Below are positions 50,152 through 57,669 of a DNA stretch of 64,000 bases, one piece after another. Source of the stretch: Xylocopilactobacillus apis (GTDB lineage: Bacteria > Bacillota > Bacilli > Lactobacillales > Lactobacillaceae); contig NZ_AP026801.1 in NCBI RefSeq assembly GCF_033095965.1, positions 1,508,001 through 1,572,000 of the forward strand, written 5' to 3'. How positions within the stretch are numbered: the first letter of the stretch is position 1; every line of letters starts with the position of its first letter. A program made the translations under genes and the position numbers. The notes beneath the pieces were generated by a model that had not been told where the DNA came from, made no database searches, and worked only from the letters and a program-made list of their open reading frames with translations.

Positions 50152-51276
50152 ATGGCAGGATTTAGAAAACGTGGTAAAAAATGGGAGTACTCCATCAGAT
50201 ATAAAGACCTAGATGGGACTCCTCTTAGAAAAACTGAGGGTGGCTTCAACTTGAAAAGTGAAGCAGTTCAGGCAGCGGCAGAAATGGAAATGAAGCTAAA
50301 AAAGGGCTTAATACTAAACCCCGATATTACTTTTTTGGATTACTATGATCGCTGGGTTGAAGCCTACAAAGCGGGAAAGCACGATGAGACAACAGAAAAA
50401 AAGTACAAAACTTACCATAATAAGATTGAAAAGTATTTTGGGGTCACAGTAAAACTGCGACAAATCTCACGAAGTGACTGGCAAAAATTTATTAATAATC
50501 AGGGGGAGACTCGTGCCCGTACGACCATTTCTGCGGTCAACAGTCACATCCGGGCAATGGCAAGGTCAGCAGTACGAGATCGGATAATCGATTTTAATTT
50601 TACTGAGGATATTGAGCTTTGTGGGAAAGAGTCAAAACCTGAGTCTTTAAAGTATCTTGAAGCTGACGACTTCAGAAAGCTAAAAAAGTATGTTTTTGAA
50701 AACTCGTCAGTTGATGATATTGTCTGCGGTATGATTGCTACCTCCATCATGACTGGTGCGCGCTTGTCGGAAGTTCTGGGGCTCACCTGGAAAGATATCG
50801 ACTTTAAAAATCGGACTATTGATATAAATAAGAGCTGGGATCACAAGTACACAAAAAAATTCAAGAAAACAAAGACACCTTCAAGTAATAGGGTCATTGA
50901 TGTTGACTCGGAACTTTTGTCTATGCTTGAAAAACTGAAAAAAGAGCAGGAAGAATATTTTGAAAGTATCGGGTATGCTAGCTTAAATAATCAAATTTTT
51001 TTGGATAAAAAACTCGAACCACCAACAGGAAAAGTGACTAACGCGGAACTTCGTAAAATTCAAAAAAAGCTTAAAATTAGCCCCGAAATAACCTTTCATG
51101 GTTTAAGACACACCCATGCAAGTTTTTTAATTTTAAAGGGAATCGATATAAATTACATCAGTCACAGACTTGGGCATGCCAACGTTTCGATTACGATGAC
51201 AGTCTACTCCCATCTTTTAAAGGAACACGAGAAAAAAGAAGCAAAAAGAACAATTTTAGCCTTAGAAGCACTATAA
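50152..51276 (+). CDS. int: tyrosine-type site-specific integrase
   Basis: 374 residues. An N-terminal arm-binding domain (FRKRGKKWEYSIRYKDLDGT) and core-binding SAM-like domain (about 60-165) precede the catalytic domain with Arg204 (TGARLSEVLG), His316 and Arg319 (FHGLRH), His342 (LGHANVSITM) and Tyr352 (TVYSHLL). All catalytic residues are present. It is 17 bases from cI and next to attR. Its apparent attachment site is a CRISPR repeat. Confidence 0.96.
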   Translation: MAGFRKRGKKWEYSIRYKDLDGTPLRKTEGGFNLKSEAVQAAAEMEMKLKKGLILNPDITFLDYYDRWVEAYKAGKHDETTEKKYKTYHNKIEKYFGVTVKLRQISRSDWQKFINNQGETRARTTISAVNSHIRAMARSAVRDRIIDFNFTEDIELCGKESKPESLKYLEADDFRKLKKYVFENSSVDDIVCGMIATSIMTGARLSEVLGLTWKDIDFKNRTIDINKSWDHKYTKKFKKTKTPSSNRVIDVDSELLSMLEKLKKEQEEYFESIGYASLNNQIFLDKKLEPPTGKVTNAELRKIQKKLKISPEITFHGLRHTHASFLILKGIDINYISHRLGHANVSITMTVYSHLLKEHEKKEAKRTILALEAL

Positions 51277-51393
51277 AATTCGTCGCCAGTTTGTCGCCAA
51301 TTTTTCGATTCTCTATCTTACTCTATCGTGCTAAATGCCGTAAAATTGGGCTTTCCCGTGCTCTATCGTGCTCTATTTTACTAAGGAAACGTT
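51277..51393. repeat. integrase arm-type repeats next to attR
   Basis: GTCGCCA appears twice 11 bp apart (51283 and 51294). Further on there are two CTCTATCNTACTCTAT-type direct repeats (ctctatcttactctatcgtgcta and gctctatcgtgctctatttta, near 51310-51382). Repeats beside the core at the int end are the usual arm-binding sites. Confidence 0.65.
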
Positions 51394-51412
51394 CCGCGAG
51401 TGCGGGGAATAC
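51394..51412. other. attR core and right half of the split CRISPR repeat
   Basis: CCGCGAG (51394-51400) is the shared core. TGCGGGGAATAC (51401-51412) is the missing end of the array 1 repeat cut at 9636. The next base begins the array leader. Confidence 0.92.
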
Positions 51413-51600
51413 ACTTAAAAACATCAATAAAACAGATATTTCGACATAAAGAAATTACATTTTTTAATGAGTTTCAAATCTTTAAAATTAATTCAGCATC
51501 AACATACTTGGCATTTAATTGATACAATATTACTATATTTTAAAGACTACCTAGTTTCAACAAATAAAAAATAGCAGTATATTTTCAAATTTTTTATCTT
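51413..51600 (-). promoter_or_regulatory. CRISPR leader of array 1, separated from it by the prophage
   Basis: AT-rich region starting ACTTAAAAACATCAAT after the repeat end, nearly identical to the sequence right of array 2 (52928-53110) and similar to that at 54080-54270. It abuts the leader-proximal repeat of type I-E orientation, so it is the leader; a promoter within it is not precisely located. Confidence 0.75.
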
Positions 51601-51620
51601 ATATAATTTATAAAAAATTT

Positions 51621-51655
51621 TAGCGTAATTACTAAAGTGAAGGTTATCATTGCAT
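51621..51655 (-). pseudogene. 3'-end remnant of a WxL surface protein gene
   Basis: The minus strand encodes DAMITFTLV, matching NATVTFTLI near the C-terminus of the surface proteins. It stands between leader and toxin module exactly where the full gene stands in copy 1 and after copy 3. The rest of the gene is gone. Confidence 0.55.
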
Positions 51656-51746
51656 CACATTTGTCTATAATTGGTATAGTTATATAAACCGACTTATAGA
51701 AATAATATTTATTTTTGTGAAAATATTTTGAAACAGTGAAACATTG

Positions 51747-51776
51747 TTGCCGAACGTTTGTTCCTTTTGTTATAAT
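51747..51776 (+). promoter_or_regulatory. SOS (LexA) box over the toxin 2 promoter
   Basis: TTGCCG (51747-51752), 18 bp, TATAAT (51771-51776), with CGAACGTTTGTTCC at 51751-51764. The -10 is consensus here, stronger than in copy 1. Confidence 0.82.
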
Positions 51777-51879
51777 TAACGAGTGAGAAGTTTTATGGGC
51801 GGTGGCTGCATGAATTTCCAAGGAGGTGGTGCTGTATGGAAATACGGAACAATCTTAGTTAGAAAGGATCGCAGTCAGC

Positions 51880-51960
51880 TTGACTGTTTTTCAAGCTATC
51901 TCGTTGATGATTTCGTTTGGCTTGCTTGTTGCAACCATCTTGAAACATAACGAAAAGTAG
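51880..51960 (+). CDS. holin-like type I toxin (copy 2)
   Basis: 26 residues identical to copy 1, from TTG 51880-51882 to TAG. Upstream the GGCGGTGGC at 51798-51806 can pair with GCCACCGCC at 52024-52032 near the mRNA 3' end, a long-range 5'-3' fold of the kind that keeps type I toxin mRNAs inactive. The leader ORF (51836-51862) ends 18 bases before the toxin start here, so coupling is broken. mRNA stops at the hairpin 52051-52074. Confidence 0.75.
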   Translation: MTVFQAISLMISFGLLVATILKHNEK

Positions 51961-51962
51961 CA

Positions 51963-52082
51963 AAAAAATCCGTCCTATTCAACTTTGGTAAGGTTATAGG
52001 ACGGATAGTCGTTTTATAATTATTGCCACCGCCTTTGAAGCGGCTTACATTGAGCTGGTGTTTACGCACCAGCTCTTTTTAT
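51963..52082 (-). ncRNA. antisense RNA antitoxin (copy 2)
   Basis: Promoter TTGAAG (complement of 52112-52117), 17 bp, TATAAT (52089-52094). Ends at the perfect stem TCCGTCCTAT / ATAGGACGGA (51969-52005) with a T run on the minus strand. Confidence 0.75.
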
Positions 52083-52202
52083 ACTTAAATTATATATCTA
52101 AATTAAAGTCACTTCAACTACTACCGTACGTTAACCAAGGTATAAGTAAATGTTGTCTTATAATATTCCACTGATAAAACTTAATAGATAAACTTCTTAC
52201 TT

Positions 52203-52428
52203 CTATTTTTGAGCTTTATAGATTTTGAAAAAATTCGCAGACATTACTAACAAAAAAACAATGATTACATTTGACAAAACAGAAATATTTGTAAAATACG
52301 ATACGATCGATTGACCAAAATCAAACTGATCACCTAAAAGAAAGGAACTATACGCCAGAATAACAAACAATAAAAACAAACCGAAGAATGGACTTTTTTA
52401 ATGACCAATTTAGATAAAACTTATCCAT
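52203..52428 (-). pseudogene. small membrane protein (copy 2), frameshifted
   Basis: Nearly identical to copies 1 and 3, but a T6 run at 52394-52399 (T5 in the others) shifts the frame at about codon 11 and stops translation early. The rest of the frame is intact, so the loss is recent. Confidence 0.8.
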
Positions 52429-52534
52429 AAGCAACACCCTTTTCAATTAATAGCACACTTTAAATATTATATTATAAAAAATAAACCAACTAAACGGCTT
52501 ATTGCCTTAAATTCTTAGTTCAACATACTAAACA

Positions 52535-52927
52535 CTAACACCCCCGCGGATGCGGGGAACACAGTCGTCTAAGACCAACAAGTCACAATTTTTTAGGATC
52601 ACCCCGCGAGTGCGGGGAATACAGCTTGAACAGTCAGATATTTTTGGATAGGTCAGGATCACCCCCGCGAGTGCGGGGAATACTTATCATCTCAGCTTGT
52701 GAGCTAGGTGCAAGTAGGATCACCCCCGCGAGTGCGGGGAATACCCTTAACTAGTAGCTCTTGTAATTGTGCTCCCGGGATCACCCCCGCGAGTGCGGGG
52801 AATACATCGTCATCAACGTGCTGCCCGTCTTTGTAATAGGATCACCCCCGCGAGTGCGGGGAATACAAGACGAGATGAAGTGTTGGAATTTGTCCCAGAG
52901 GATCACCCCCGCGAGTGCGGGGAATAC
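52535..52927 (-). CRISPR. CRISPR array 2 (type I-E repeat), seven repeats
   Basis: Repeats at 52535-52562 (degenerate, GCGGATGCGGGGAACAC), 52596-52622 (27 nt, one C missing), 52656-52683, 52717-52744, 52778-52805, 52839-52866 and 52900-52927. Six spacers, all 33 nt. Leader on the right. By eye none of the spacers matches the prophage, but the search was not exhaustive. Confidence 0.96.
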
Positions 52928-53110
52928 ACTTAAAAACATCAATAAAACAGATATTTCGACATAAAGAAATTACATTTTTTAATGAGTTTCAAATCTTTAA
53001 AATTAATTCAGCATCAACATACTTGGCATTTAATTGATACAATATTACTATATTTTAAAGACTACCTAGTTTCAACAAATAAAAAAATAGCAGTATATTT
53101 TCAAAGTTTT
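52928..53110 (-). promoter_or_regulatory. CRISPR leader of array 2
   Basis: Same AT-rich sequence as 51413-51600, directly after the perfect repeat 52900-52927. Array 2 is still joined to it, so it is the only multi-spacer array in the window that could be transcribed and extended normally. Confidence 0.75.
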
Positions 53111-53135
53111 TATCTTATATAATTTATAAAAAATT

Positions 53136-53173
53136 TTAGCGTAATTACTAAAGTGAAGGTTATCATTGCATCA
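53136..53173 (-). pseudogene. 3'-end remnant of a WxL surface protein gene (second)
   Basis: Same short remnant as at 51621-51655, at the same place in the cassette. Both remnants share the same deletion joint, so copies 2 and 3 descend from one deleted ancestor. Confidence 0.55.
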
Positions 53174-53250
53174 CATTTGTCTATAATTGGTATAGTTATA
53201 TCAAACGGATTATAGAAATAATATTTATTTTTTTAAACAGTGAAACATTG

Positions 53251-53280
53251 TTGCCGAACGTTTGTTCCTTTTGTTATAAT
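53251..53280 (+). promoter_or_regulatory. SOS (LexA) box over the toxin 3 promoter
   Basis: TTGCCG (53251-53256), 18 bp, TATAAT (53275-53280), box CGAACGTTTGTTCC at 53255-53268. A deletion just upstream removes part of the AT-rich flank found in copies 1 and 2, leaving the box unchanged. Confidence 0.82.
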
Positions 53281-53382
53281 TAACGAGTGAGAAGTTTTAT
53301 GGGCGGTGGCTGCATGAATTTCCAAGGAGGTGGTGCTGTATGGAAATACGGAACAATCTTATTAGAAAGGATCGCAGTCAGC

Positions 53383-53463
53383 TTGACTGTTTTTCAAGCT
53401 ATCTCGTTGATGATTTCGTTTGGCTTGCTTGTTGCAACCATCTTGAAACATAACGAAAAGTAA
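53383..53463 (+). CDS. holin-like type I toxin (copy 3)
   Basis: 26 residues identical to copies 1 and 2 from TTG 53383-53385. GGCGGTGGC at 53302-53310 pairs with GCCACCGCC at 53527-53535. The leader ORF (53340-53453) reads through the toxin in another frame, 37 residues. mRNA stops at the hairpin 53554-53577. Confidence 0.75.
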   Translation: MTVFQAISLMISFGLLVATILKHNEK

Positions 53464-53464
53464 C

Positions 53465-53584
53465 AAAAAACCCGTCCTATTCAACTTTGGCCAGTTATAG
53501 GAAGGGTTAATCTAATTCTTACTATTGCCACCGCCTTTAAAGCGGCTTACATTGAGCTGGTGTTTGCGCACCGGCTCTTTTTAT
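53465..53584 (-). ncRNA. antisense RNA antitoxin (copy 3)
   Basis: Promoter TTGAAG (complement of 53614-53619), 17 bp, TATAAT (53591-53596). The terminator stem 53471-53480 / 53497-53506 has one mismatch compared with copy 2. Confidence 0.72.
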
Positions 53585-53721
53585 ACTTAAATTATATATC
53601 TAAATTGGAATCACTTCAACTACTACCGTACGTTAACAAAAGCATAAGTAAACGTTGTCTATAATGTTCCACTGATAAAGGAATTTTCACTGTTAAAACT
53701 TAATAGATAAACTTCTTATTT

Positions 53722-53946
53722 CTATTTTTGAGCTTTATAGATTTTGAAAAAATTCGCAGACATTACTAACAAAAAAACAATGATTACATTTGACAAAACA
53801 GGAATATTTGTAAAATACGATACGATCGATTGACCAAAATCAAACTGATCACCTAAAAGAAAGGAACTATACGCCAGAATAACAAACAATAAAAACAAAC
53901 CGAAGAATAGACTTTTTAATGACCAATTTAGATAAAACTTATCCAT
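53722..53946 (-). CDS. small two-helix membrane protein (copy 3)
   Basis: 74 residues, differing from copy 1 by a few conservative changes (for example SSFLLGDQFDFGQ versus SSFILGDQSDFGQ). Intact frame with the same AAAAGAGTG ribosome site. Conservation of the frame in two of three copies argues that it is functional. Confidence 0.65.
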   Translation of the reverse strand: MDKFYLNWSLKSLFFGLFLLFVILAYSSFLLGDQFDFGQSIVSYFTNIPVLSNVIIVFLLVMSANFFKIYKAQK

Positions 53947-54051
53947 AAGCAACACTCTTTTCAATTAATAGCACACTTTAAATATTATATTATAAAAAAT
54001 AAACCAACTAAACGGCTTATTCACTTAAATTCTTAGTTCAACATATTAAAC

Positions 54052-54079
54052 ACTCACACCCCGCGGATGCGGGGAACAC
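54052..54079 (-). CRISPR. CRISPR array 3 remnant: single degenerate repeat
   Basis: One repeat CCCCGCGGATGCGGGGAACAC joined directly to the leader-like sequence. Its substitutions match the degenerate trailer repeat of array 2, so the trailer end is fused to the leader with all spacers lost (or never gained). Confidence 0.8.
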
Positions 54080-54286
54080 TTAAAAAATCAATAAAATTGG
54101 TATTTCGATATAAAGTAATTACATTTTTTAATGAGTTTCAAATCTTTAAAACTAATTCAATATCAACATAATTCGTATTTAGTTGATACACTACTACTAT
54201 ATTTTAAAGATTCCATAGTTTCAACAAATACAAAATTAACAGTGTATTCCCAAAGTTTTTATCTTAAATAAATTTATAAAAACATT
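54080..54286 (-). promoter_or_regulatory. leader-like AT-rich region between surface gene 2 and array 3
   Basis: Diverged version of the CRISPR leader (TTAAAAAATCAATAAAATTG), running to the stop of the surface protein gene. It shows that in the ancestral order the surface gene lies directly upstream of the leader on the same strand. No gene is seen here. Confidence 0.65.
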
Positions 54287-57200
54287 TTAAGGAGTGTCGT
54301 TAATCAACGTGAAGGTTACTGTTGCATTGTAAGTACCGGCTTTCGGAATATCACTTGGACTTGCCTTAAAGCTCAATGTCCATGGATAATTCTTAACGTC
54401 TTGGTAATTAATCGTTGCTGTTTCACTATAAAGTGTTTGTGCTGTTGGAAGAAGATGGGTCGTCGTTCCCGTTGTTGTATTGTGATAATACAACGGATTT
54501 CCTCTAATGACCTTTGTTGAATCTGTTGTGTGCTTAAACGGTTTTGTTACTGCAGCTTCCACGTGCCATCGCTTACCTGTTCTCACATTTCTGTTGTCGG
54601 TTACATTGATGTTTTGCGCTGAACTAGTGTATTCCTTGTTCTTCAAGTATCCCGCATGAGTACCCAAATCAATATTCCCCGGAGTTACTGCTAAAGTCTG
54701 CGTTCCAACTTGGTCCCAAACGTATGTCCTTACATCATTTCTTGTTAATGAATCACTCGCAATCTGAGCTGCTGTCCTTGCTGCACCCGTTGGTGCATGA
54801 ATTGTTGTTGGTGTTAATGCCTCCCGCCACTGTGGATTAGTTGCGTAATATACTGGTGATGGATTGTCTAAATCCGTAATTGCCGTTCCTGGGGTTGGAT
54901 CATTCAATAAGGAATTAGCTCCAATTCTAGTTCCATTACCTAACGTTAGTTGCCATAATTTTGGCATGCTTTTTAAAATTCCATTTGTGTTAGCTGTTGG
55001 TTGAATATTAAAATTTTGAAGATCTAAAGTAGTCAAACTATTACAGCTCGCAAACATCCACTGAAAATTGGTAACACTAGATACATCAAAACTACTTAAA
55101 CTTAATTTCTTTAAATTAAAACACTCATTGAACATTGATTCTGTTTGTTTTAATTTCGGAGTCTGCCAACCATTTAGATTAATACTCTCTAGATTATGAT
55201 CTTCAAAAAACATCCACCTCATTAACTCAACATTGTTTGTCGAGTAGCCGCTTAGATCAAGATGGGTTAACCCCGGACAATCCATAAACATCGAATCAAA
55301 ACTTGTCCCGCTTCTGGTATCAAAATGTTCTACTGCACTAAAATCTGTTAACGAAGTACAATGTGAAAACATTGCTCCAAATGTTAATACAGTACCTGTC
55401 TTAAAGTTAGGACCATATACAATATTTTTTAGTTTTTTACAATTTAAGAAAAACCTAAACATGTTCGCAACACTTGTAGTATCAAACGAACTTAAATCAA
55501 CGCTTTCAAGATTTGCGCAGCCATTGAACATTCCACTCATATTGTATACACCTGTAGTAGTTAAATTTGTCAAACCGATAATATTCTTTAAGTTTGTTTG
55601 ACCATAGAATAAATGTTCAATCGAATGATAACCCTTTACTCCCTGCTTAATCTCAACAGTGTTAATTTGCGTTAAATATTGATCCCAAGGCCATTTAACG
55701 ATGTCATCGTATTGATCATTAGGATCAGGACTCGTAACTTCAGCATCTACATTAGCATTTAGTACATGCGGATAGATGGTTAACGTTCCACTTTCGTATT
55801 TCCACCACAGATAGTCTGAAAGACTGACAGTTTTAACCGCTGATACATTATTTGAATTATCCACTGCAACAATATGCAGGTATTTACCTGCATCAGGATT
55901 ACGATTAAACGTAAGATTCGCATGATTATCTGTTGCTGATGTTGGATTGAGATTAATATTTGTTACTTCACCAGTTATAGGATTTTTATTAACTTTGGGT
56001 GCCCCTGTAGGATTATCATCCAGTGAATAAACATAACCTTTAAATCCACTTAAAATAGGTAACTTAACAACATCTGAATATTTAGTAGTTGAAGAAGTTT
56101 TTGCTTTAATTCGATAAAAATAATTAGTGGGGTTATCTTTAGTATTGAAATTTACATTGATAGAATTATCCCCAGTTTTTGTTACAACACTTGTTGGCAC
56201 ATCCGGTGGAGTAATATCGTTTACCGTATGATCATCACCTGGAGATGACAACGTTAACGTACTTGTATAATAAACCATATTAGTAATAATTTTAGCTTCA
56301 TCAGGCGTACAACCCCCTGTAGTATGACCGGTTTGAATCATTGCATAGTTATTTCTAGTTATTAAATACCAATTATTATCACCGATAATTTTATGACTGC
56401 TATCATATGCATATCCTGGCGGATTTAAAGTTGGAGATGTTGTGCTTTGAGTAAATTGCATCCAACGAGTTGCACCTCCAGTGGAGAGAAGGTATTGTCC
56501 AGCAGTGTGGCTCCAAGTAATATCATAAATTGCATTAGGATCCAATTTATAAGGATAAATTCCTAGTGGACCGTATGTCGAAAACTTTACCCGATTTGAT
56601 AAATACATGTCGTTTTCATAACTTCCACCAGCAACAAGTATATCTGTATCTAAAATTACCCCTAAATCTGAAGAAAATTTATGAAAATTAGGATGAGACC
56701 ATCCGGCATTACCTAAAACCGTATCATGTCCAAAAATCAAAGATCTCCCAGTATTTCCAAAACTAGCGGTCGCTTGCTGTGCCGCAACGTTGATATCTTG
56801 TTCTAAACTACCATTATAATCTGACGATCCAAAAAACAATCCATCATATTTATAACTACCAGTGGAATCCTTTAGATATCCATCTGGATTAGCGTTAAAT
56901 TGAGATAATGATACAGGAGTAACATCAATTAATCCCATTGATACCGGTTGTCCGGTATTTGGATCAAGTTGATCCATCCAAGACTTTAAATAATTACCTT
57001 CACGAGGTGCTTCTGGATAAACATTTAAAATTTTTATGTGCTTCCCGTAATTAGTTGGGGCTATATCCCAAGAGGTATCATCAGAGGGAATTGTTGGATT
57101 AGTTGTTTTCTGAACAACGTATCCATCTGTTCGATCAGGTACTGTATCCCACTCCAAATGAACCCAGCTTTGAGTTGGATTATAGTGACCTTCAGCAGTT

Positions 57201-57505
57201 AAGCTAAAATCTCCATTTTTTACAATCTCTCCAGAACTAAGTATGTTAGAGCCATCTTTAGTTGTGATTTTCGATTTAATTTGAAGTTTAGGAAGTGACG
57301 TTCGTTGAAGTGGATCTAAAAAAATAGATCCAACATTATTAGCTAAACGCCCCCCCCTGGAAACGCTACCATTATTTATACTTGCGGTATTCTGTGGGAA
57401 ATCTGCTGCTTTACTCGCTTGTTTATTGTTTAAAACAATTCCAATAGCTGCAATACTTACTATTGCGACTATTAAATATCCTAATCTTTTGATTAACTTG
57501 TTCAT
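54287..57505 (-). CDS. WxL-domain surface protein with BspA-like leucine-rich repeats (copy 2)
   Basis: 1,072 residues, paralogue of the 5255-8455 protein with the same order: signal peptide (8-33), large ectodomain, BspA/DUF285 repeats at about 610-870 (LESVDLSSFDTTSV, LTHLDLSGYSTNNV) and a WxL C-terminus (NVRTGKRWHV, YPWTLSF). C-terminal 200 residues are nearly identical, the middle diverges, as expected for variable ligand-binding parts on a common anchor. The G8 tract (57350-57357) is conserved at the same codons. ATG start with AGGGAGTGAG ribosome site. Confidence 0.92.
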   Translation of the reverse strand: MNKLIKRLGYLIVAIVSIAAIGIVLNNKQASKAADFPQNTASINNGSVSRGGRLANNVGSIFLDPLQRTSLPKLQIKSKITTKDGSNILSSGEIVKNGDFSLTAEGHYNPTQSWVHLEWDTVPDRTDGYVVQKTTNPTIPSDDTSWDIAPTNYGKHIKILNVYPEAPREGNYLKSWMDQLDPNTGQPVSMGLIDVTPVSLSQFNANPDGYLKDSTGSYKYDGLFFGSSDYNGSLEQDINVAAQQATASFGNTGRSLIFGHDTVLGNAGWSHPNFHKFSSDLGVILDTDILVAGGSYENDMYLSNRVKFSTYGPLGIYPYKLDPNAIYDITWSHTAGQYLLSTGGATRWMQFTQSTTSPTLNPPGYAYDSSHKIIGDNNWYLITRNNYAMIQTGHTTGGCTPDEAKIITNMVYYTSTLTLSSPGDDHTVNDITPPDVPTSVVTKTGDNSINVNFNTKDNPTNYFYRIKAKTSSTTKYSDVVKLPILSGFKGYVYSLDDNPTGAPKVNKNPITGEVTNINLNPTSATDNHANLTFNRNPDAGKYLHIVAVDNSNNVSAVKTVSLSDYLWWKYESGTLTIYPHVLNANVDAEVTSPDPNDQYDDIVKWPWDQYLTQINTVEIKQGVKGYHSIEHLFYGQTNLKNIIGLTNLTTTGVYNMSGMFNGCANLESVDLSSFDTTSVANMFRFFLNCKKLKNIVYGPNFKTGTVLTFGAMFSHCTSLTDFSAVEHFDTRSGTSFDSMFMDCPGLTHLDLSGYSTNNVELMRWMFFEDHNLESINLNGWQTPKLKQTESMFNECFNLKKLSLSSFDVSSVTNFQWMFASCNSLTTLDLQNFNIQPTANTNGILKSMPKLWQLTLGNGTRIGANSLLNDPTPGTAITDLDNPSPVYYATNPQWREALTPTTIHAPTGAARTAAQIASDSLTRNDVRTYVWDQVGTQTLAVTPGNIDLGTHAGYLKNKEYTSSAQNINVTDNRNVRTGKRWHVEAAVTKPFKHTTDSTKVIRGNPLYYHNTTTGTTTHLLPTAQTLYSETATINYQDVKNYPWTLSFKASPSDIPKAGTYNATVTFTLINDTP

Positions 57506-57601
57506 AAACTCACTCCCTAAATTGATTTATTTATACAAAGTTAAATTTATTATATCAAAAAGTGGATTTTATCAATTCTGTTTTTCATAAAATTTTTTTC
57601 A

Positions 57602-57645
57602 AAAAAAAAGCAACTAACTCGCAATTTTCTTGCTGTTAGCTGCTT
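57602..57645 (-). terminator. terminator of the antiporter gene
   Basis: GCAGCTAAC...GTTAGTTGC stem on the minus strand followed by nine T. The bases from 57506 to 57601 hold only AT-rich promoter-like sequence. Confidence 0.8.
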
Positions 57646-57669
57646 TGTTATTTTTAAAAACTAAAATTA

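Larger units (their letters stand above)
9637..51400. mobile_element. temperate siphophage prophage integrated in a CRISPR repeat
   Basis: The 41,764-bp element runs from the accessory genes at the left through lysis, tail, head, packaging, replication, immunity and integrase at the right. Integrase and attR are adjacent, as is usual. The module order and HK97-type head genes indicate a siphovirus of Gram-positive bacteria. All expected modules are present. A single missing base splits the tape measure gene, so functionality is uncertain. Confidence 0.95.
51413..52927. repeat. cassette copy 2: leader, toxin module, membrane protein pseudogene, CRISPR array
   Basis: This segment and 52928-54079 share the same order and near-identical sequence. 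Copy 1 has the same parts at 8500-9636 with a full surface protein gene at its left. The number of spacers is the main length difference. Confidence 0.88.
52928..54079. repeat. cassette copy 3: leader, toxin module, membrane protein, lone CRISPR repeat
   Basis: Same order as copy 2. The membrane protein is intact, the array is reduced to one degenerate repeat, and the surface protein gene is reduced to a short remnant. Confidence 0.85.

Noticed and set aside
51594-51821. 75-residue minus-strand ORF
   Set aside because: It only joins the surface gene remnant with non-coding promoter sequence; no start signal and no family.
9405-52899. self-targeting spacers against the resident prophage
   Set aside because: I compared the ten spacers by eye with the prophage and found no match; the search was not exhaustive, so an alignment of each spacer to 9637-51400 is needed.
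52767-52964. 65-residue ORF on the plus strand across array 2
   Set aside because: It is a reading of CRISPR repeats and spacers (repeated GSPPRVRG-type segments), not a gene.
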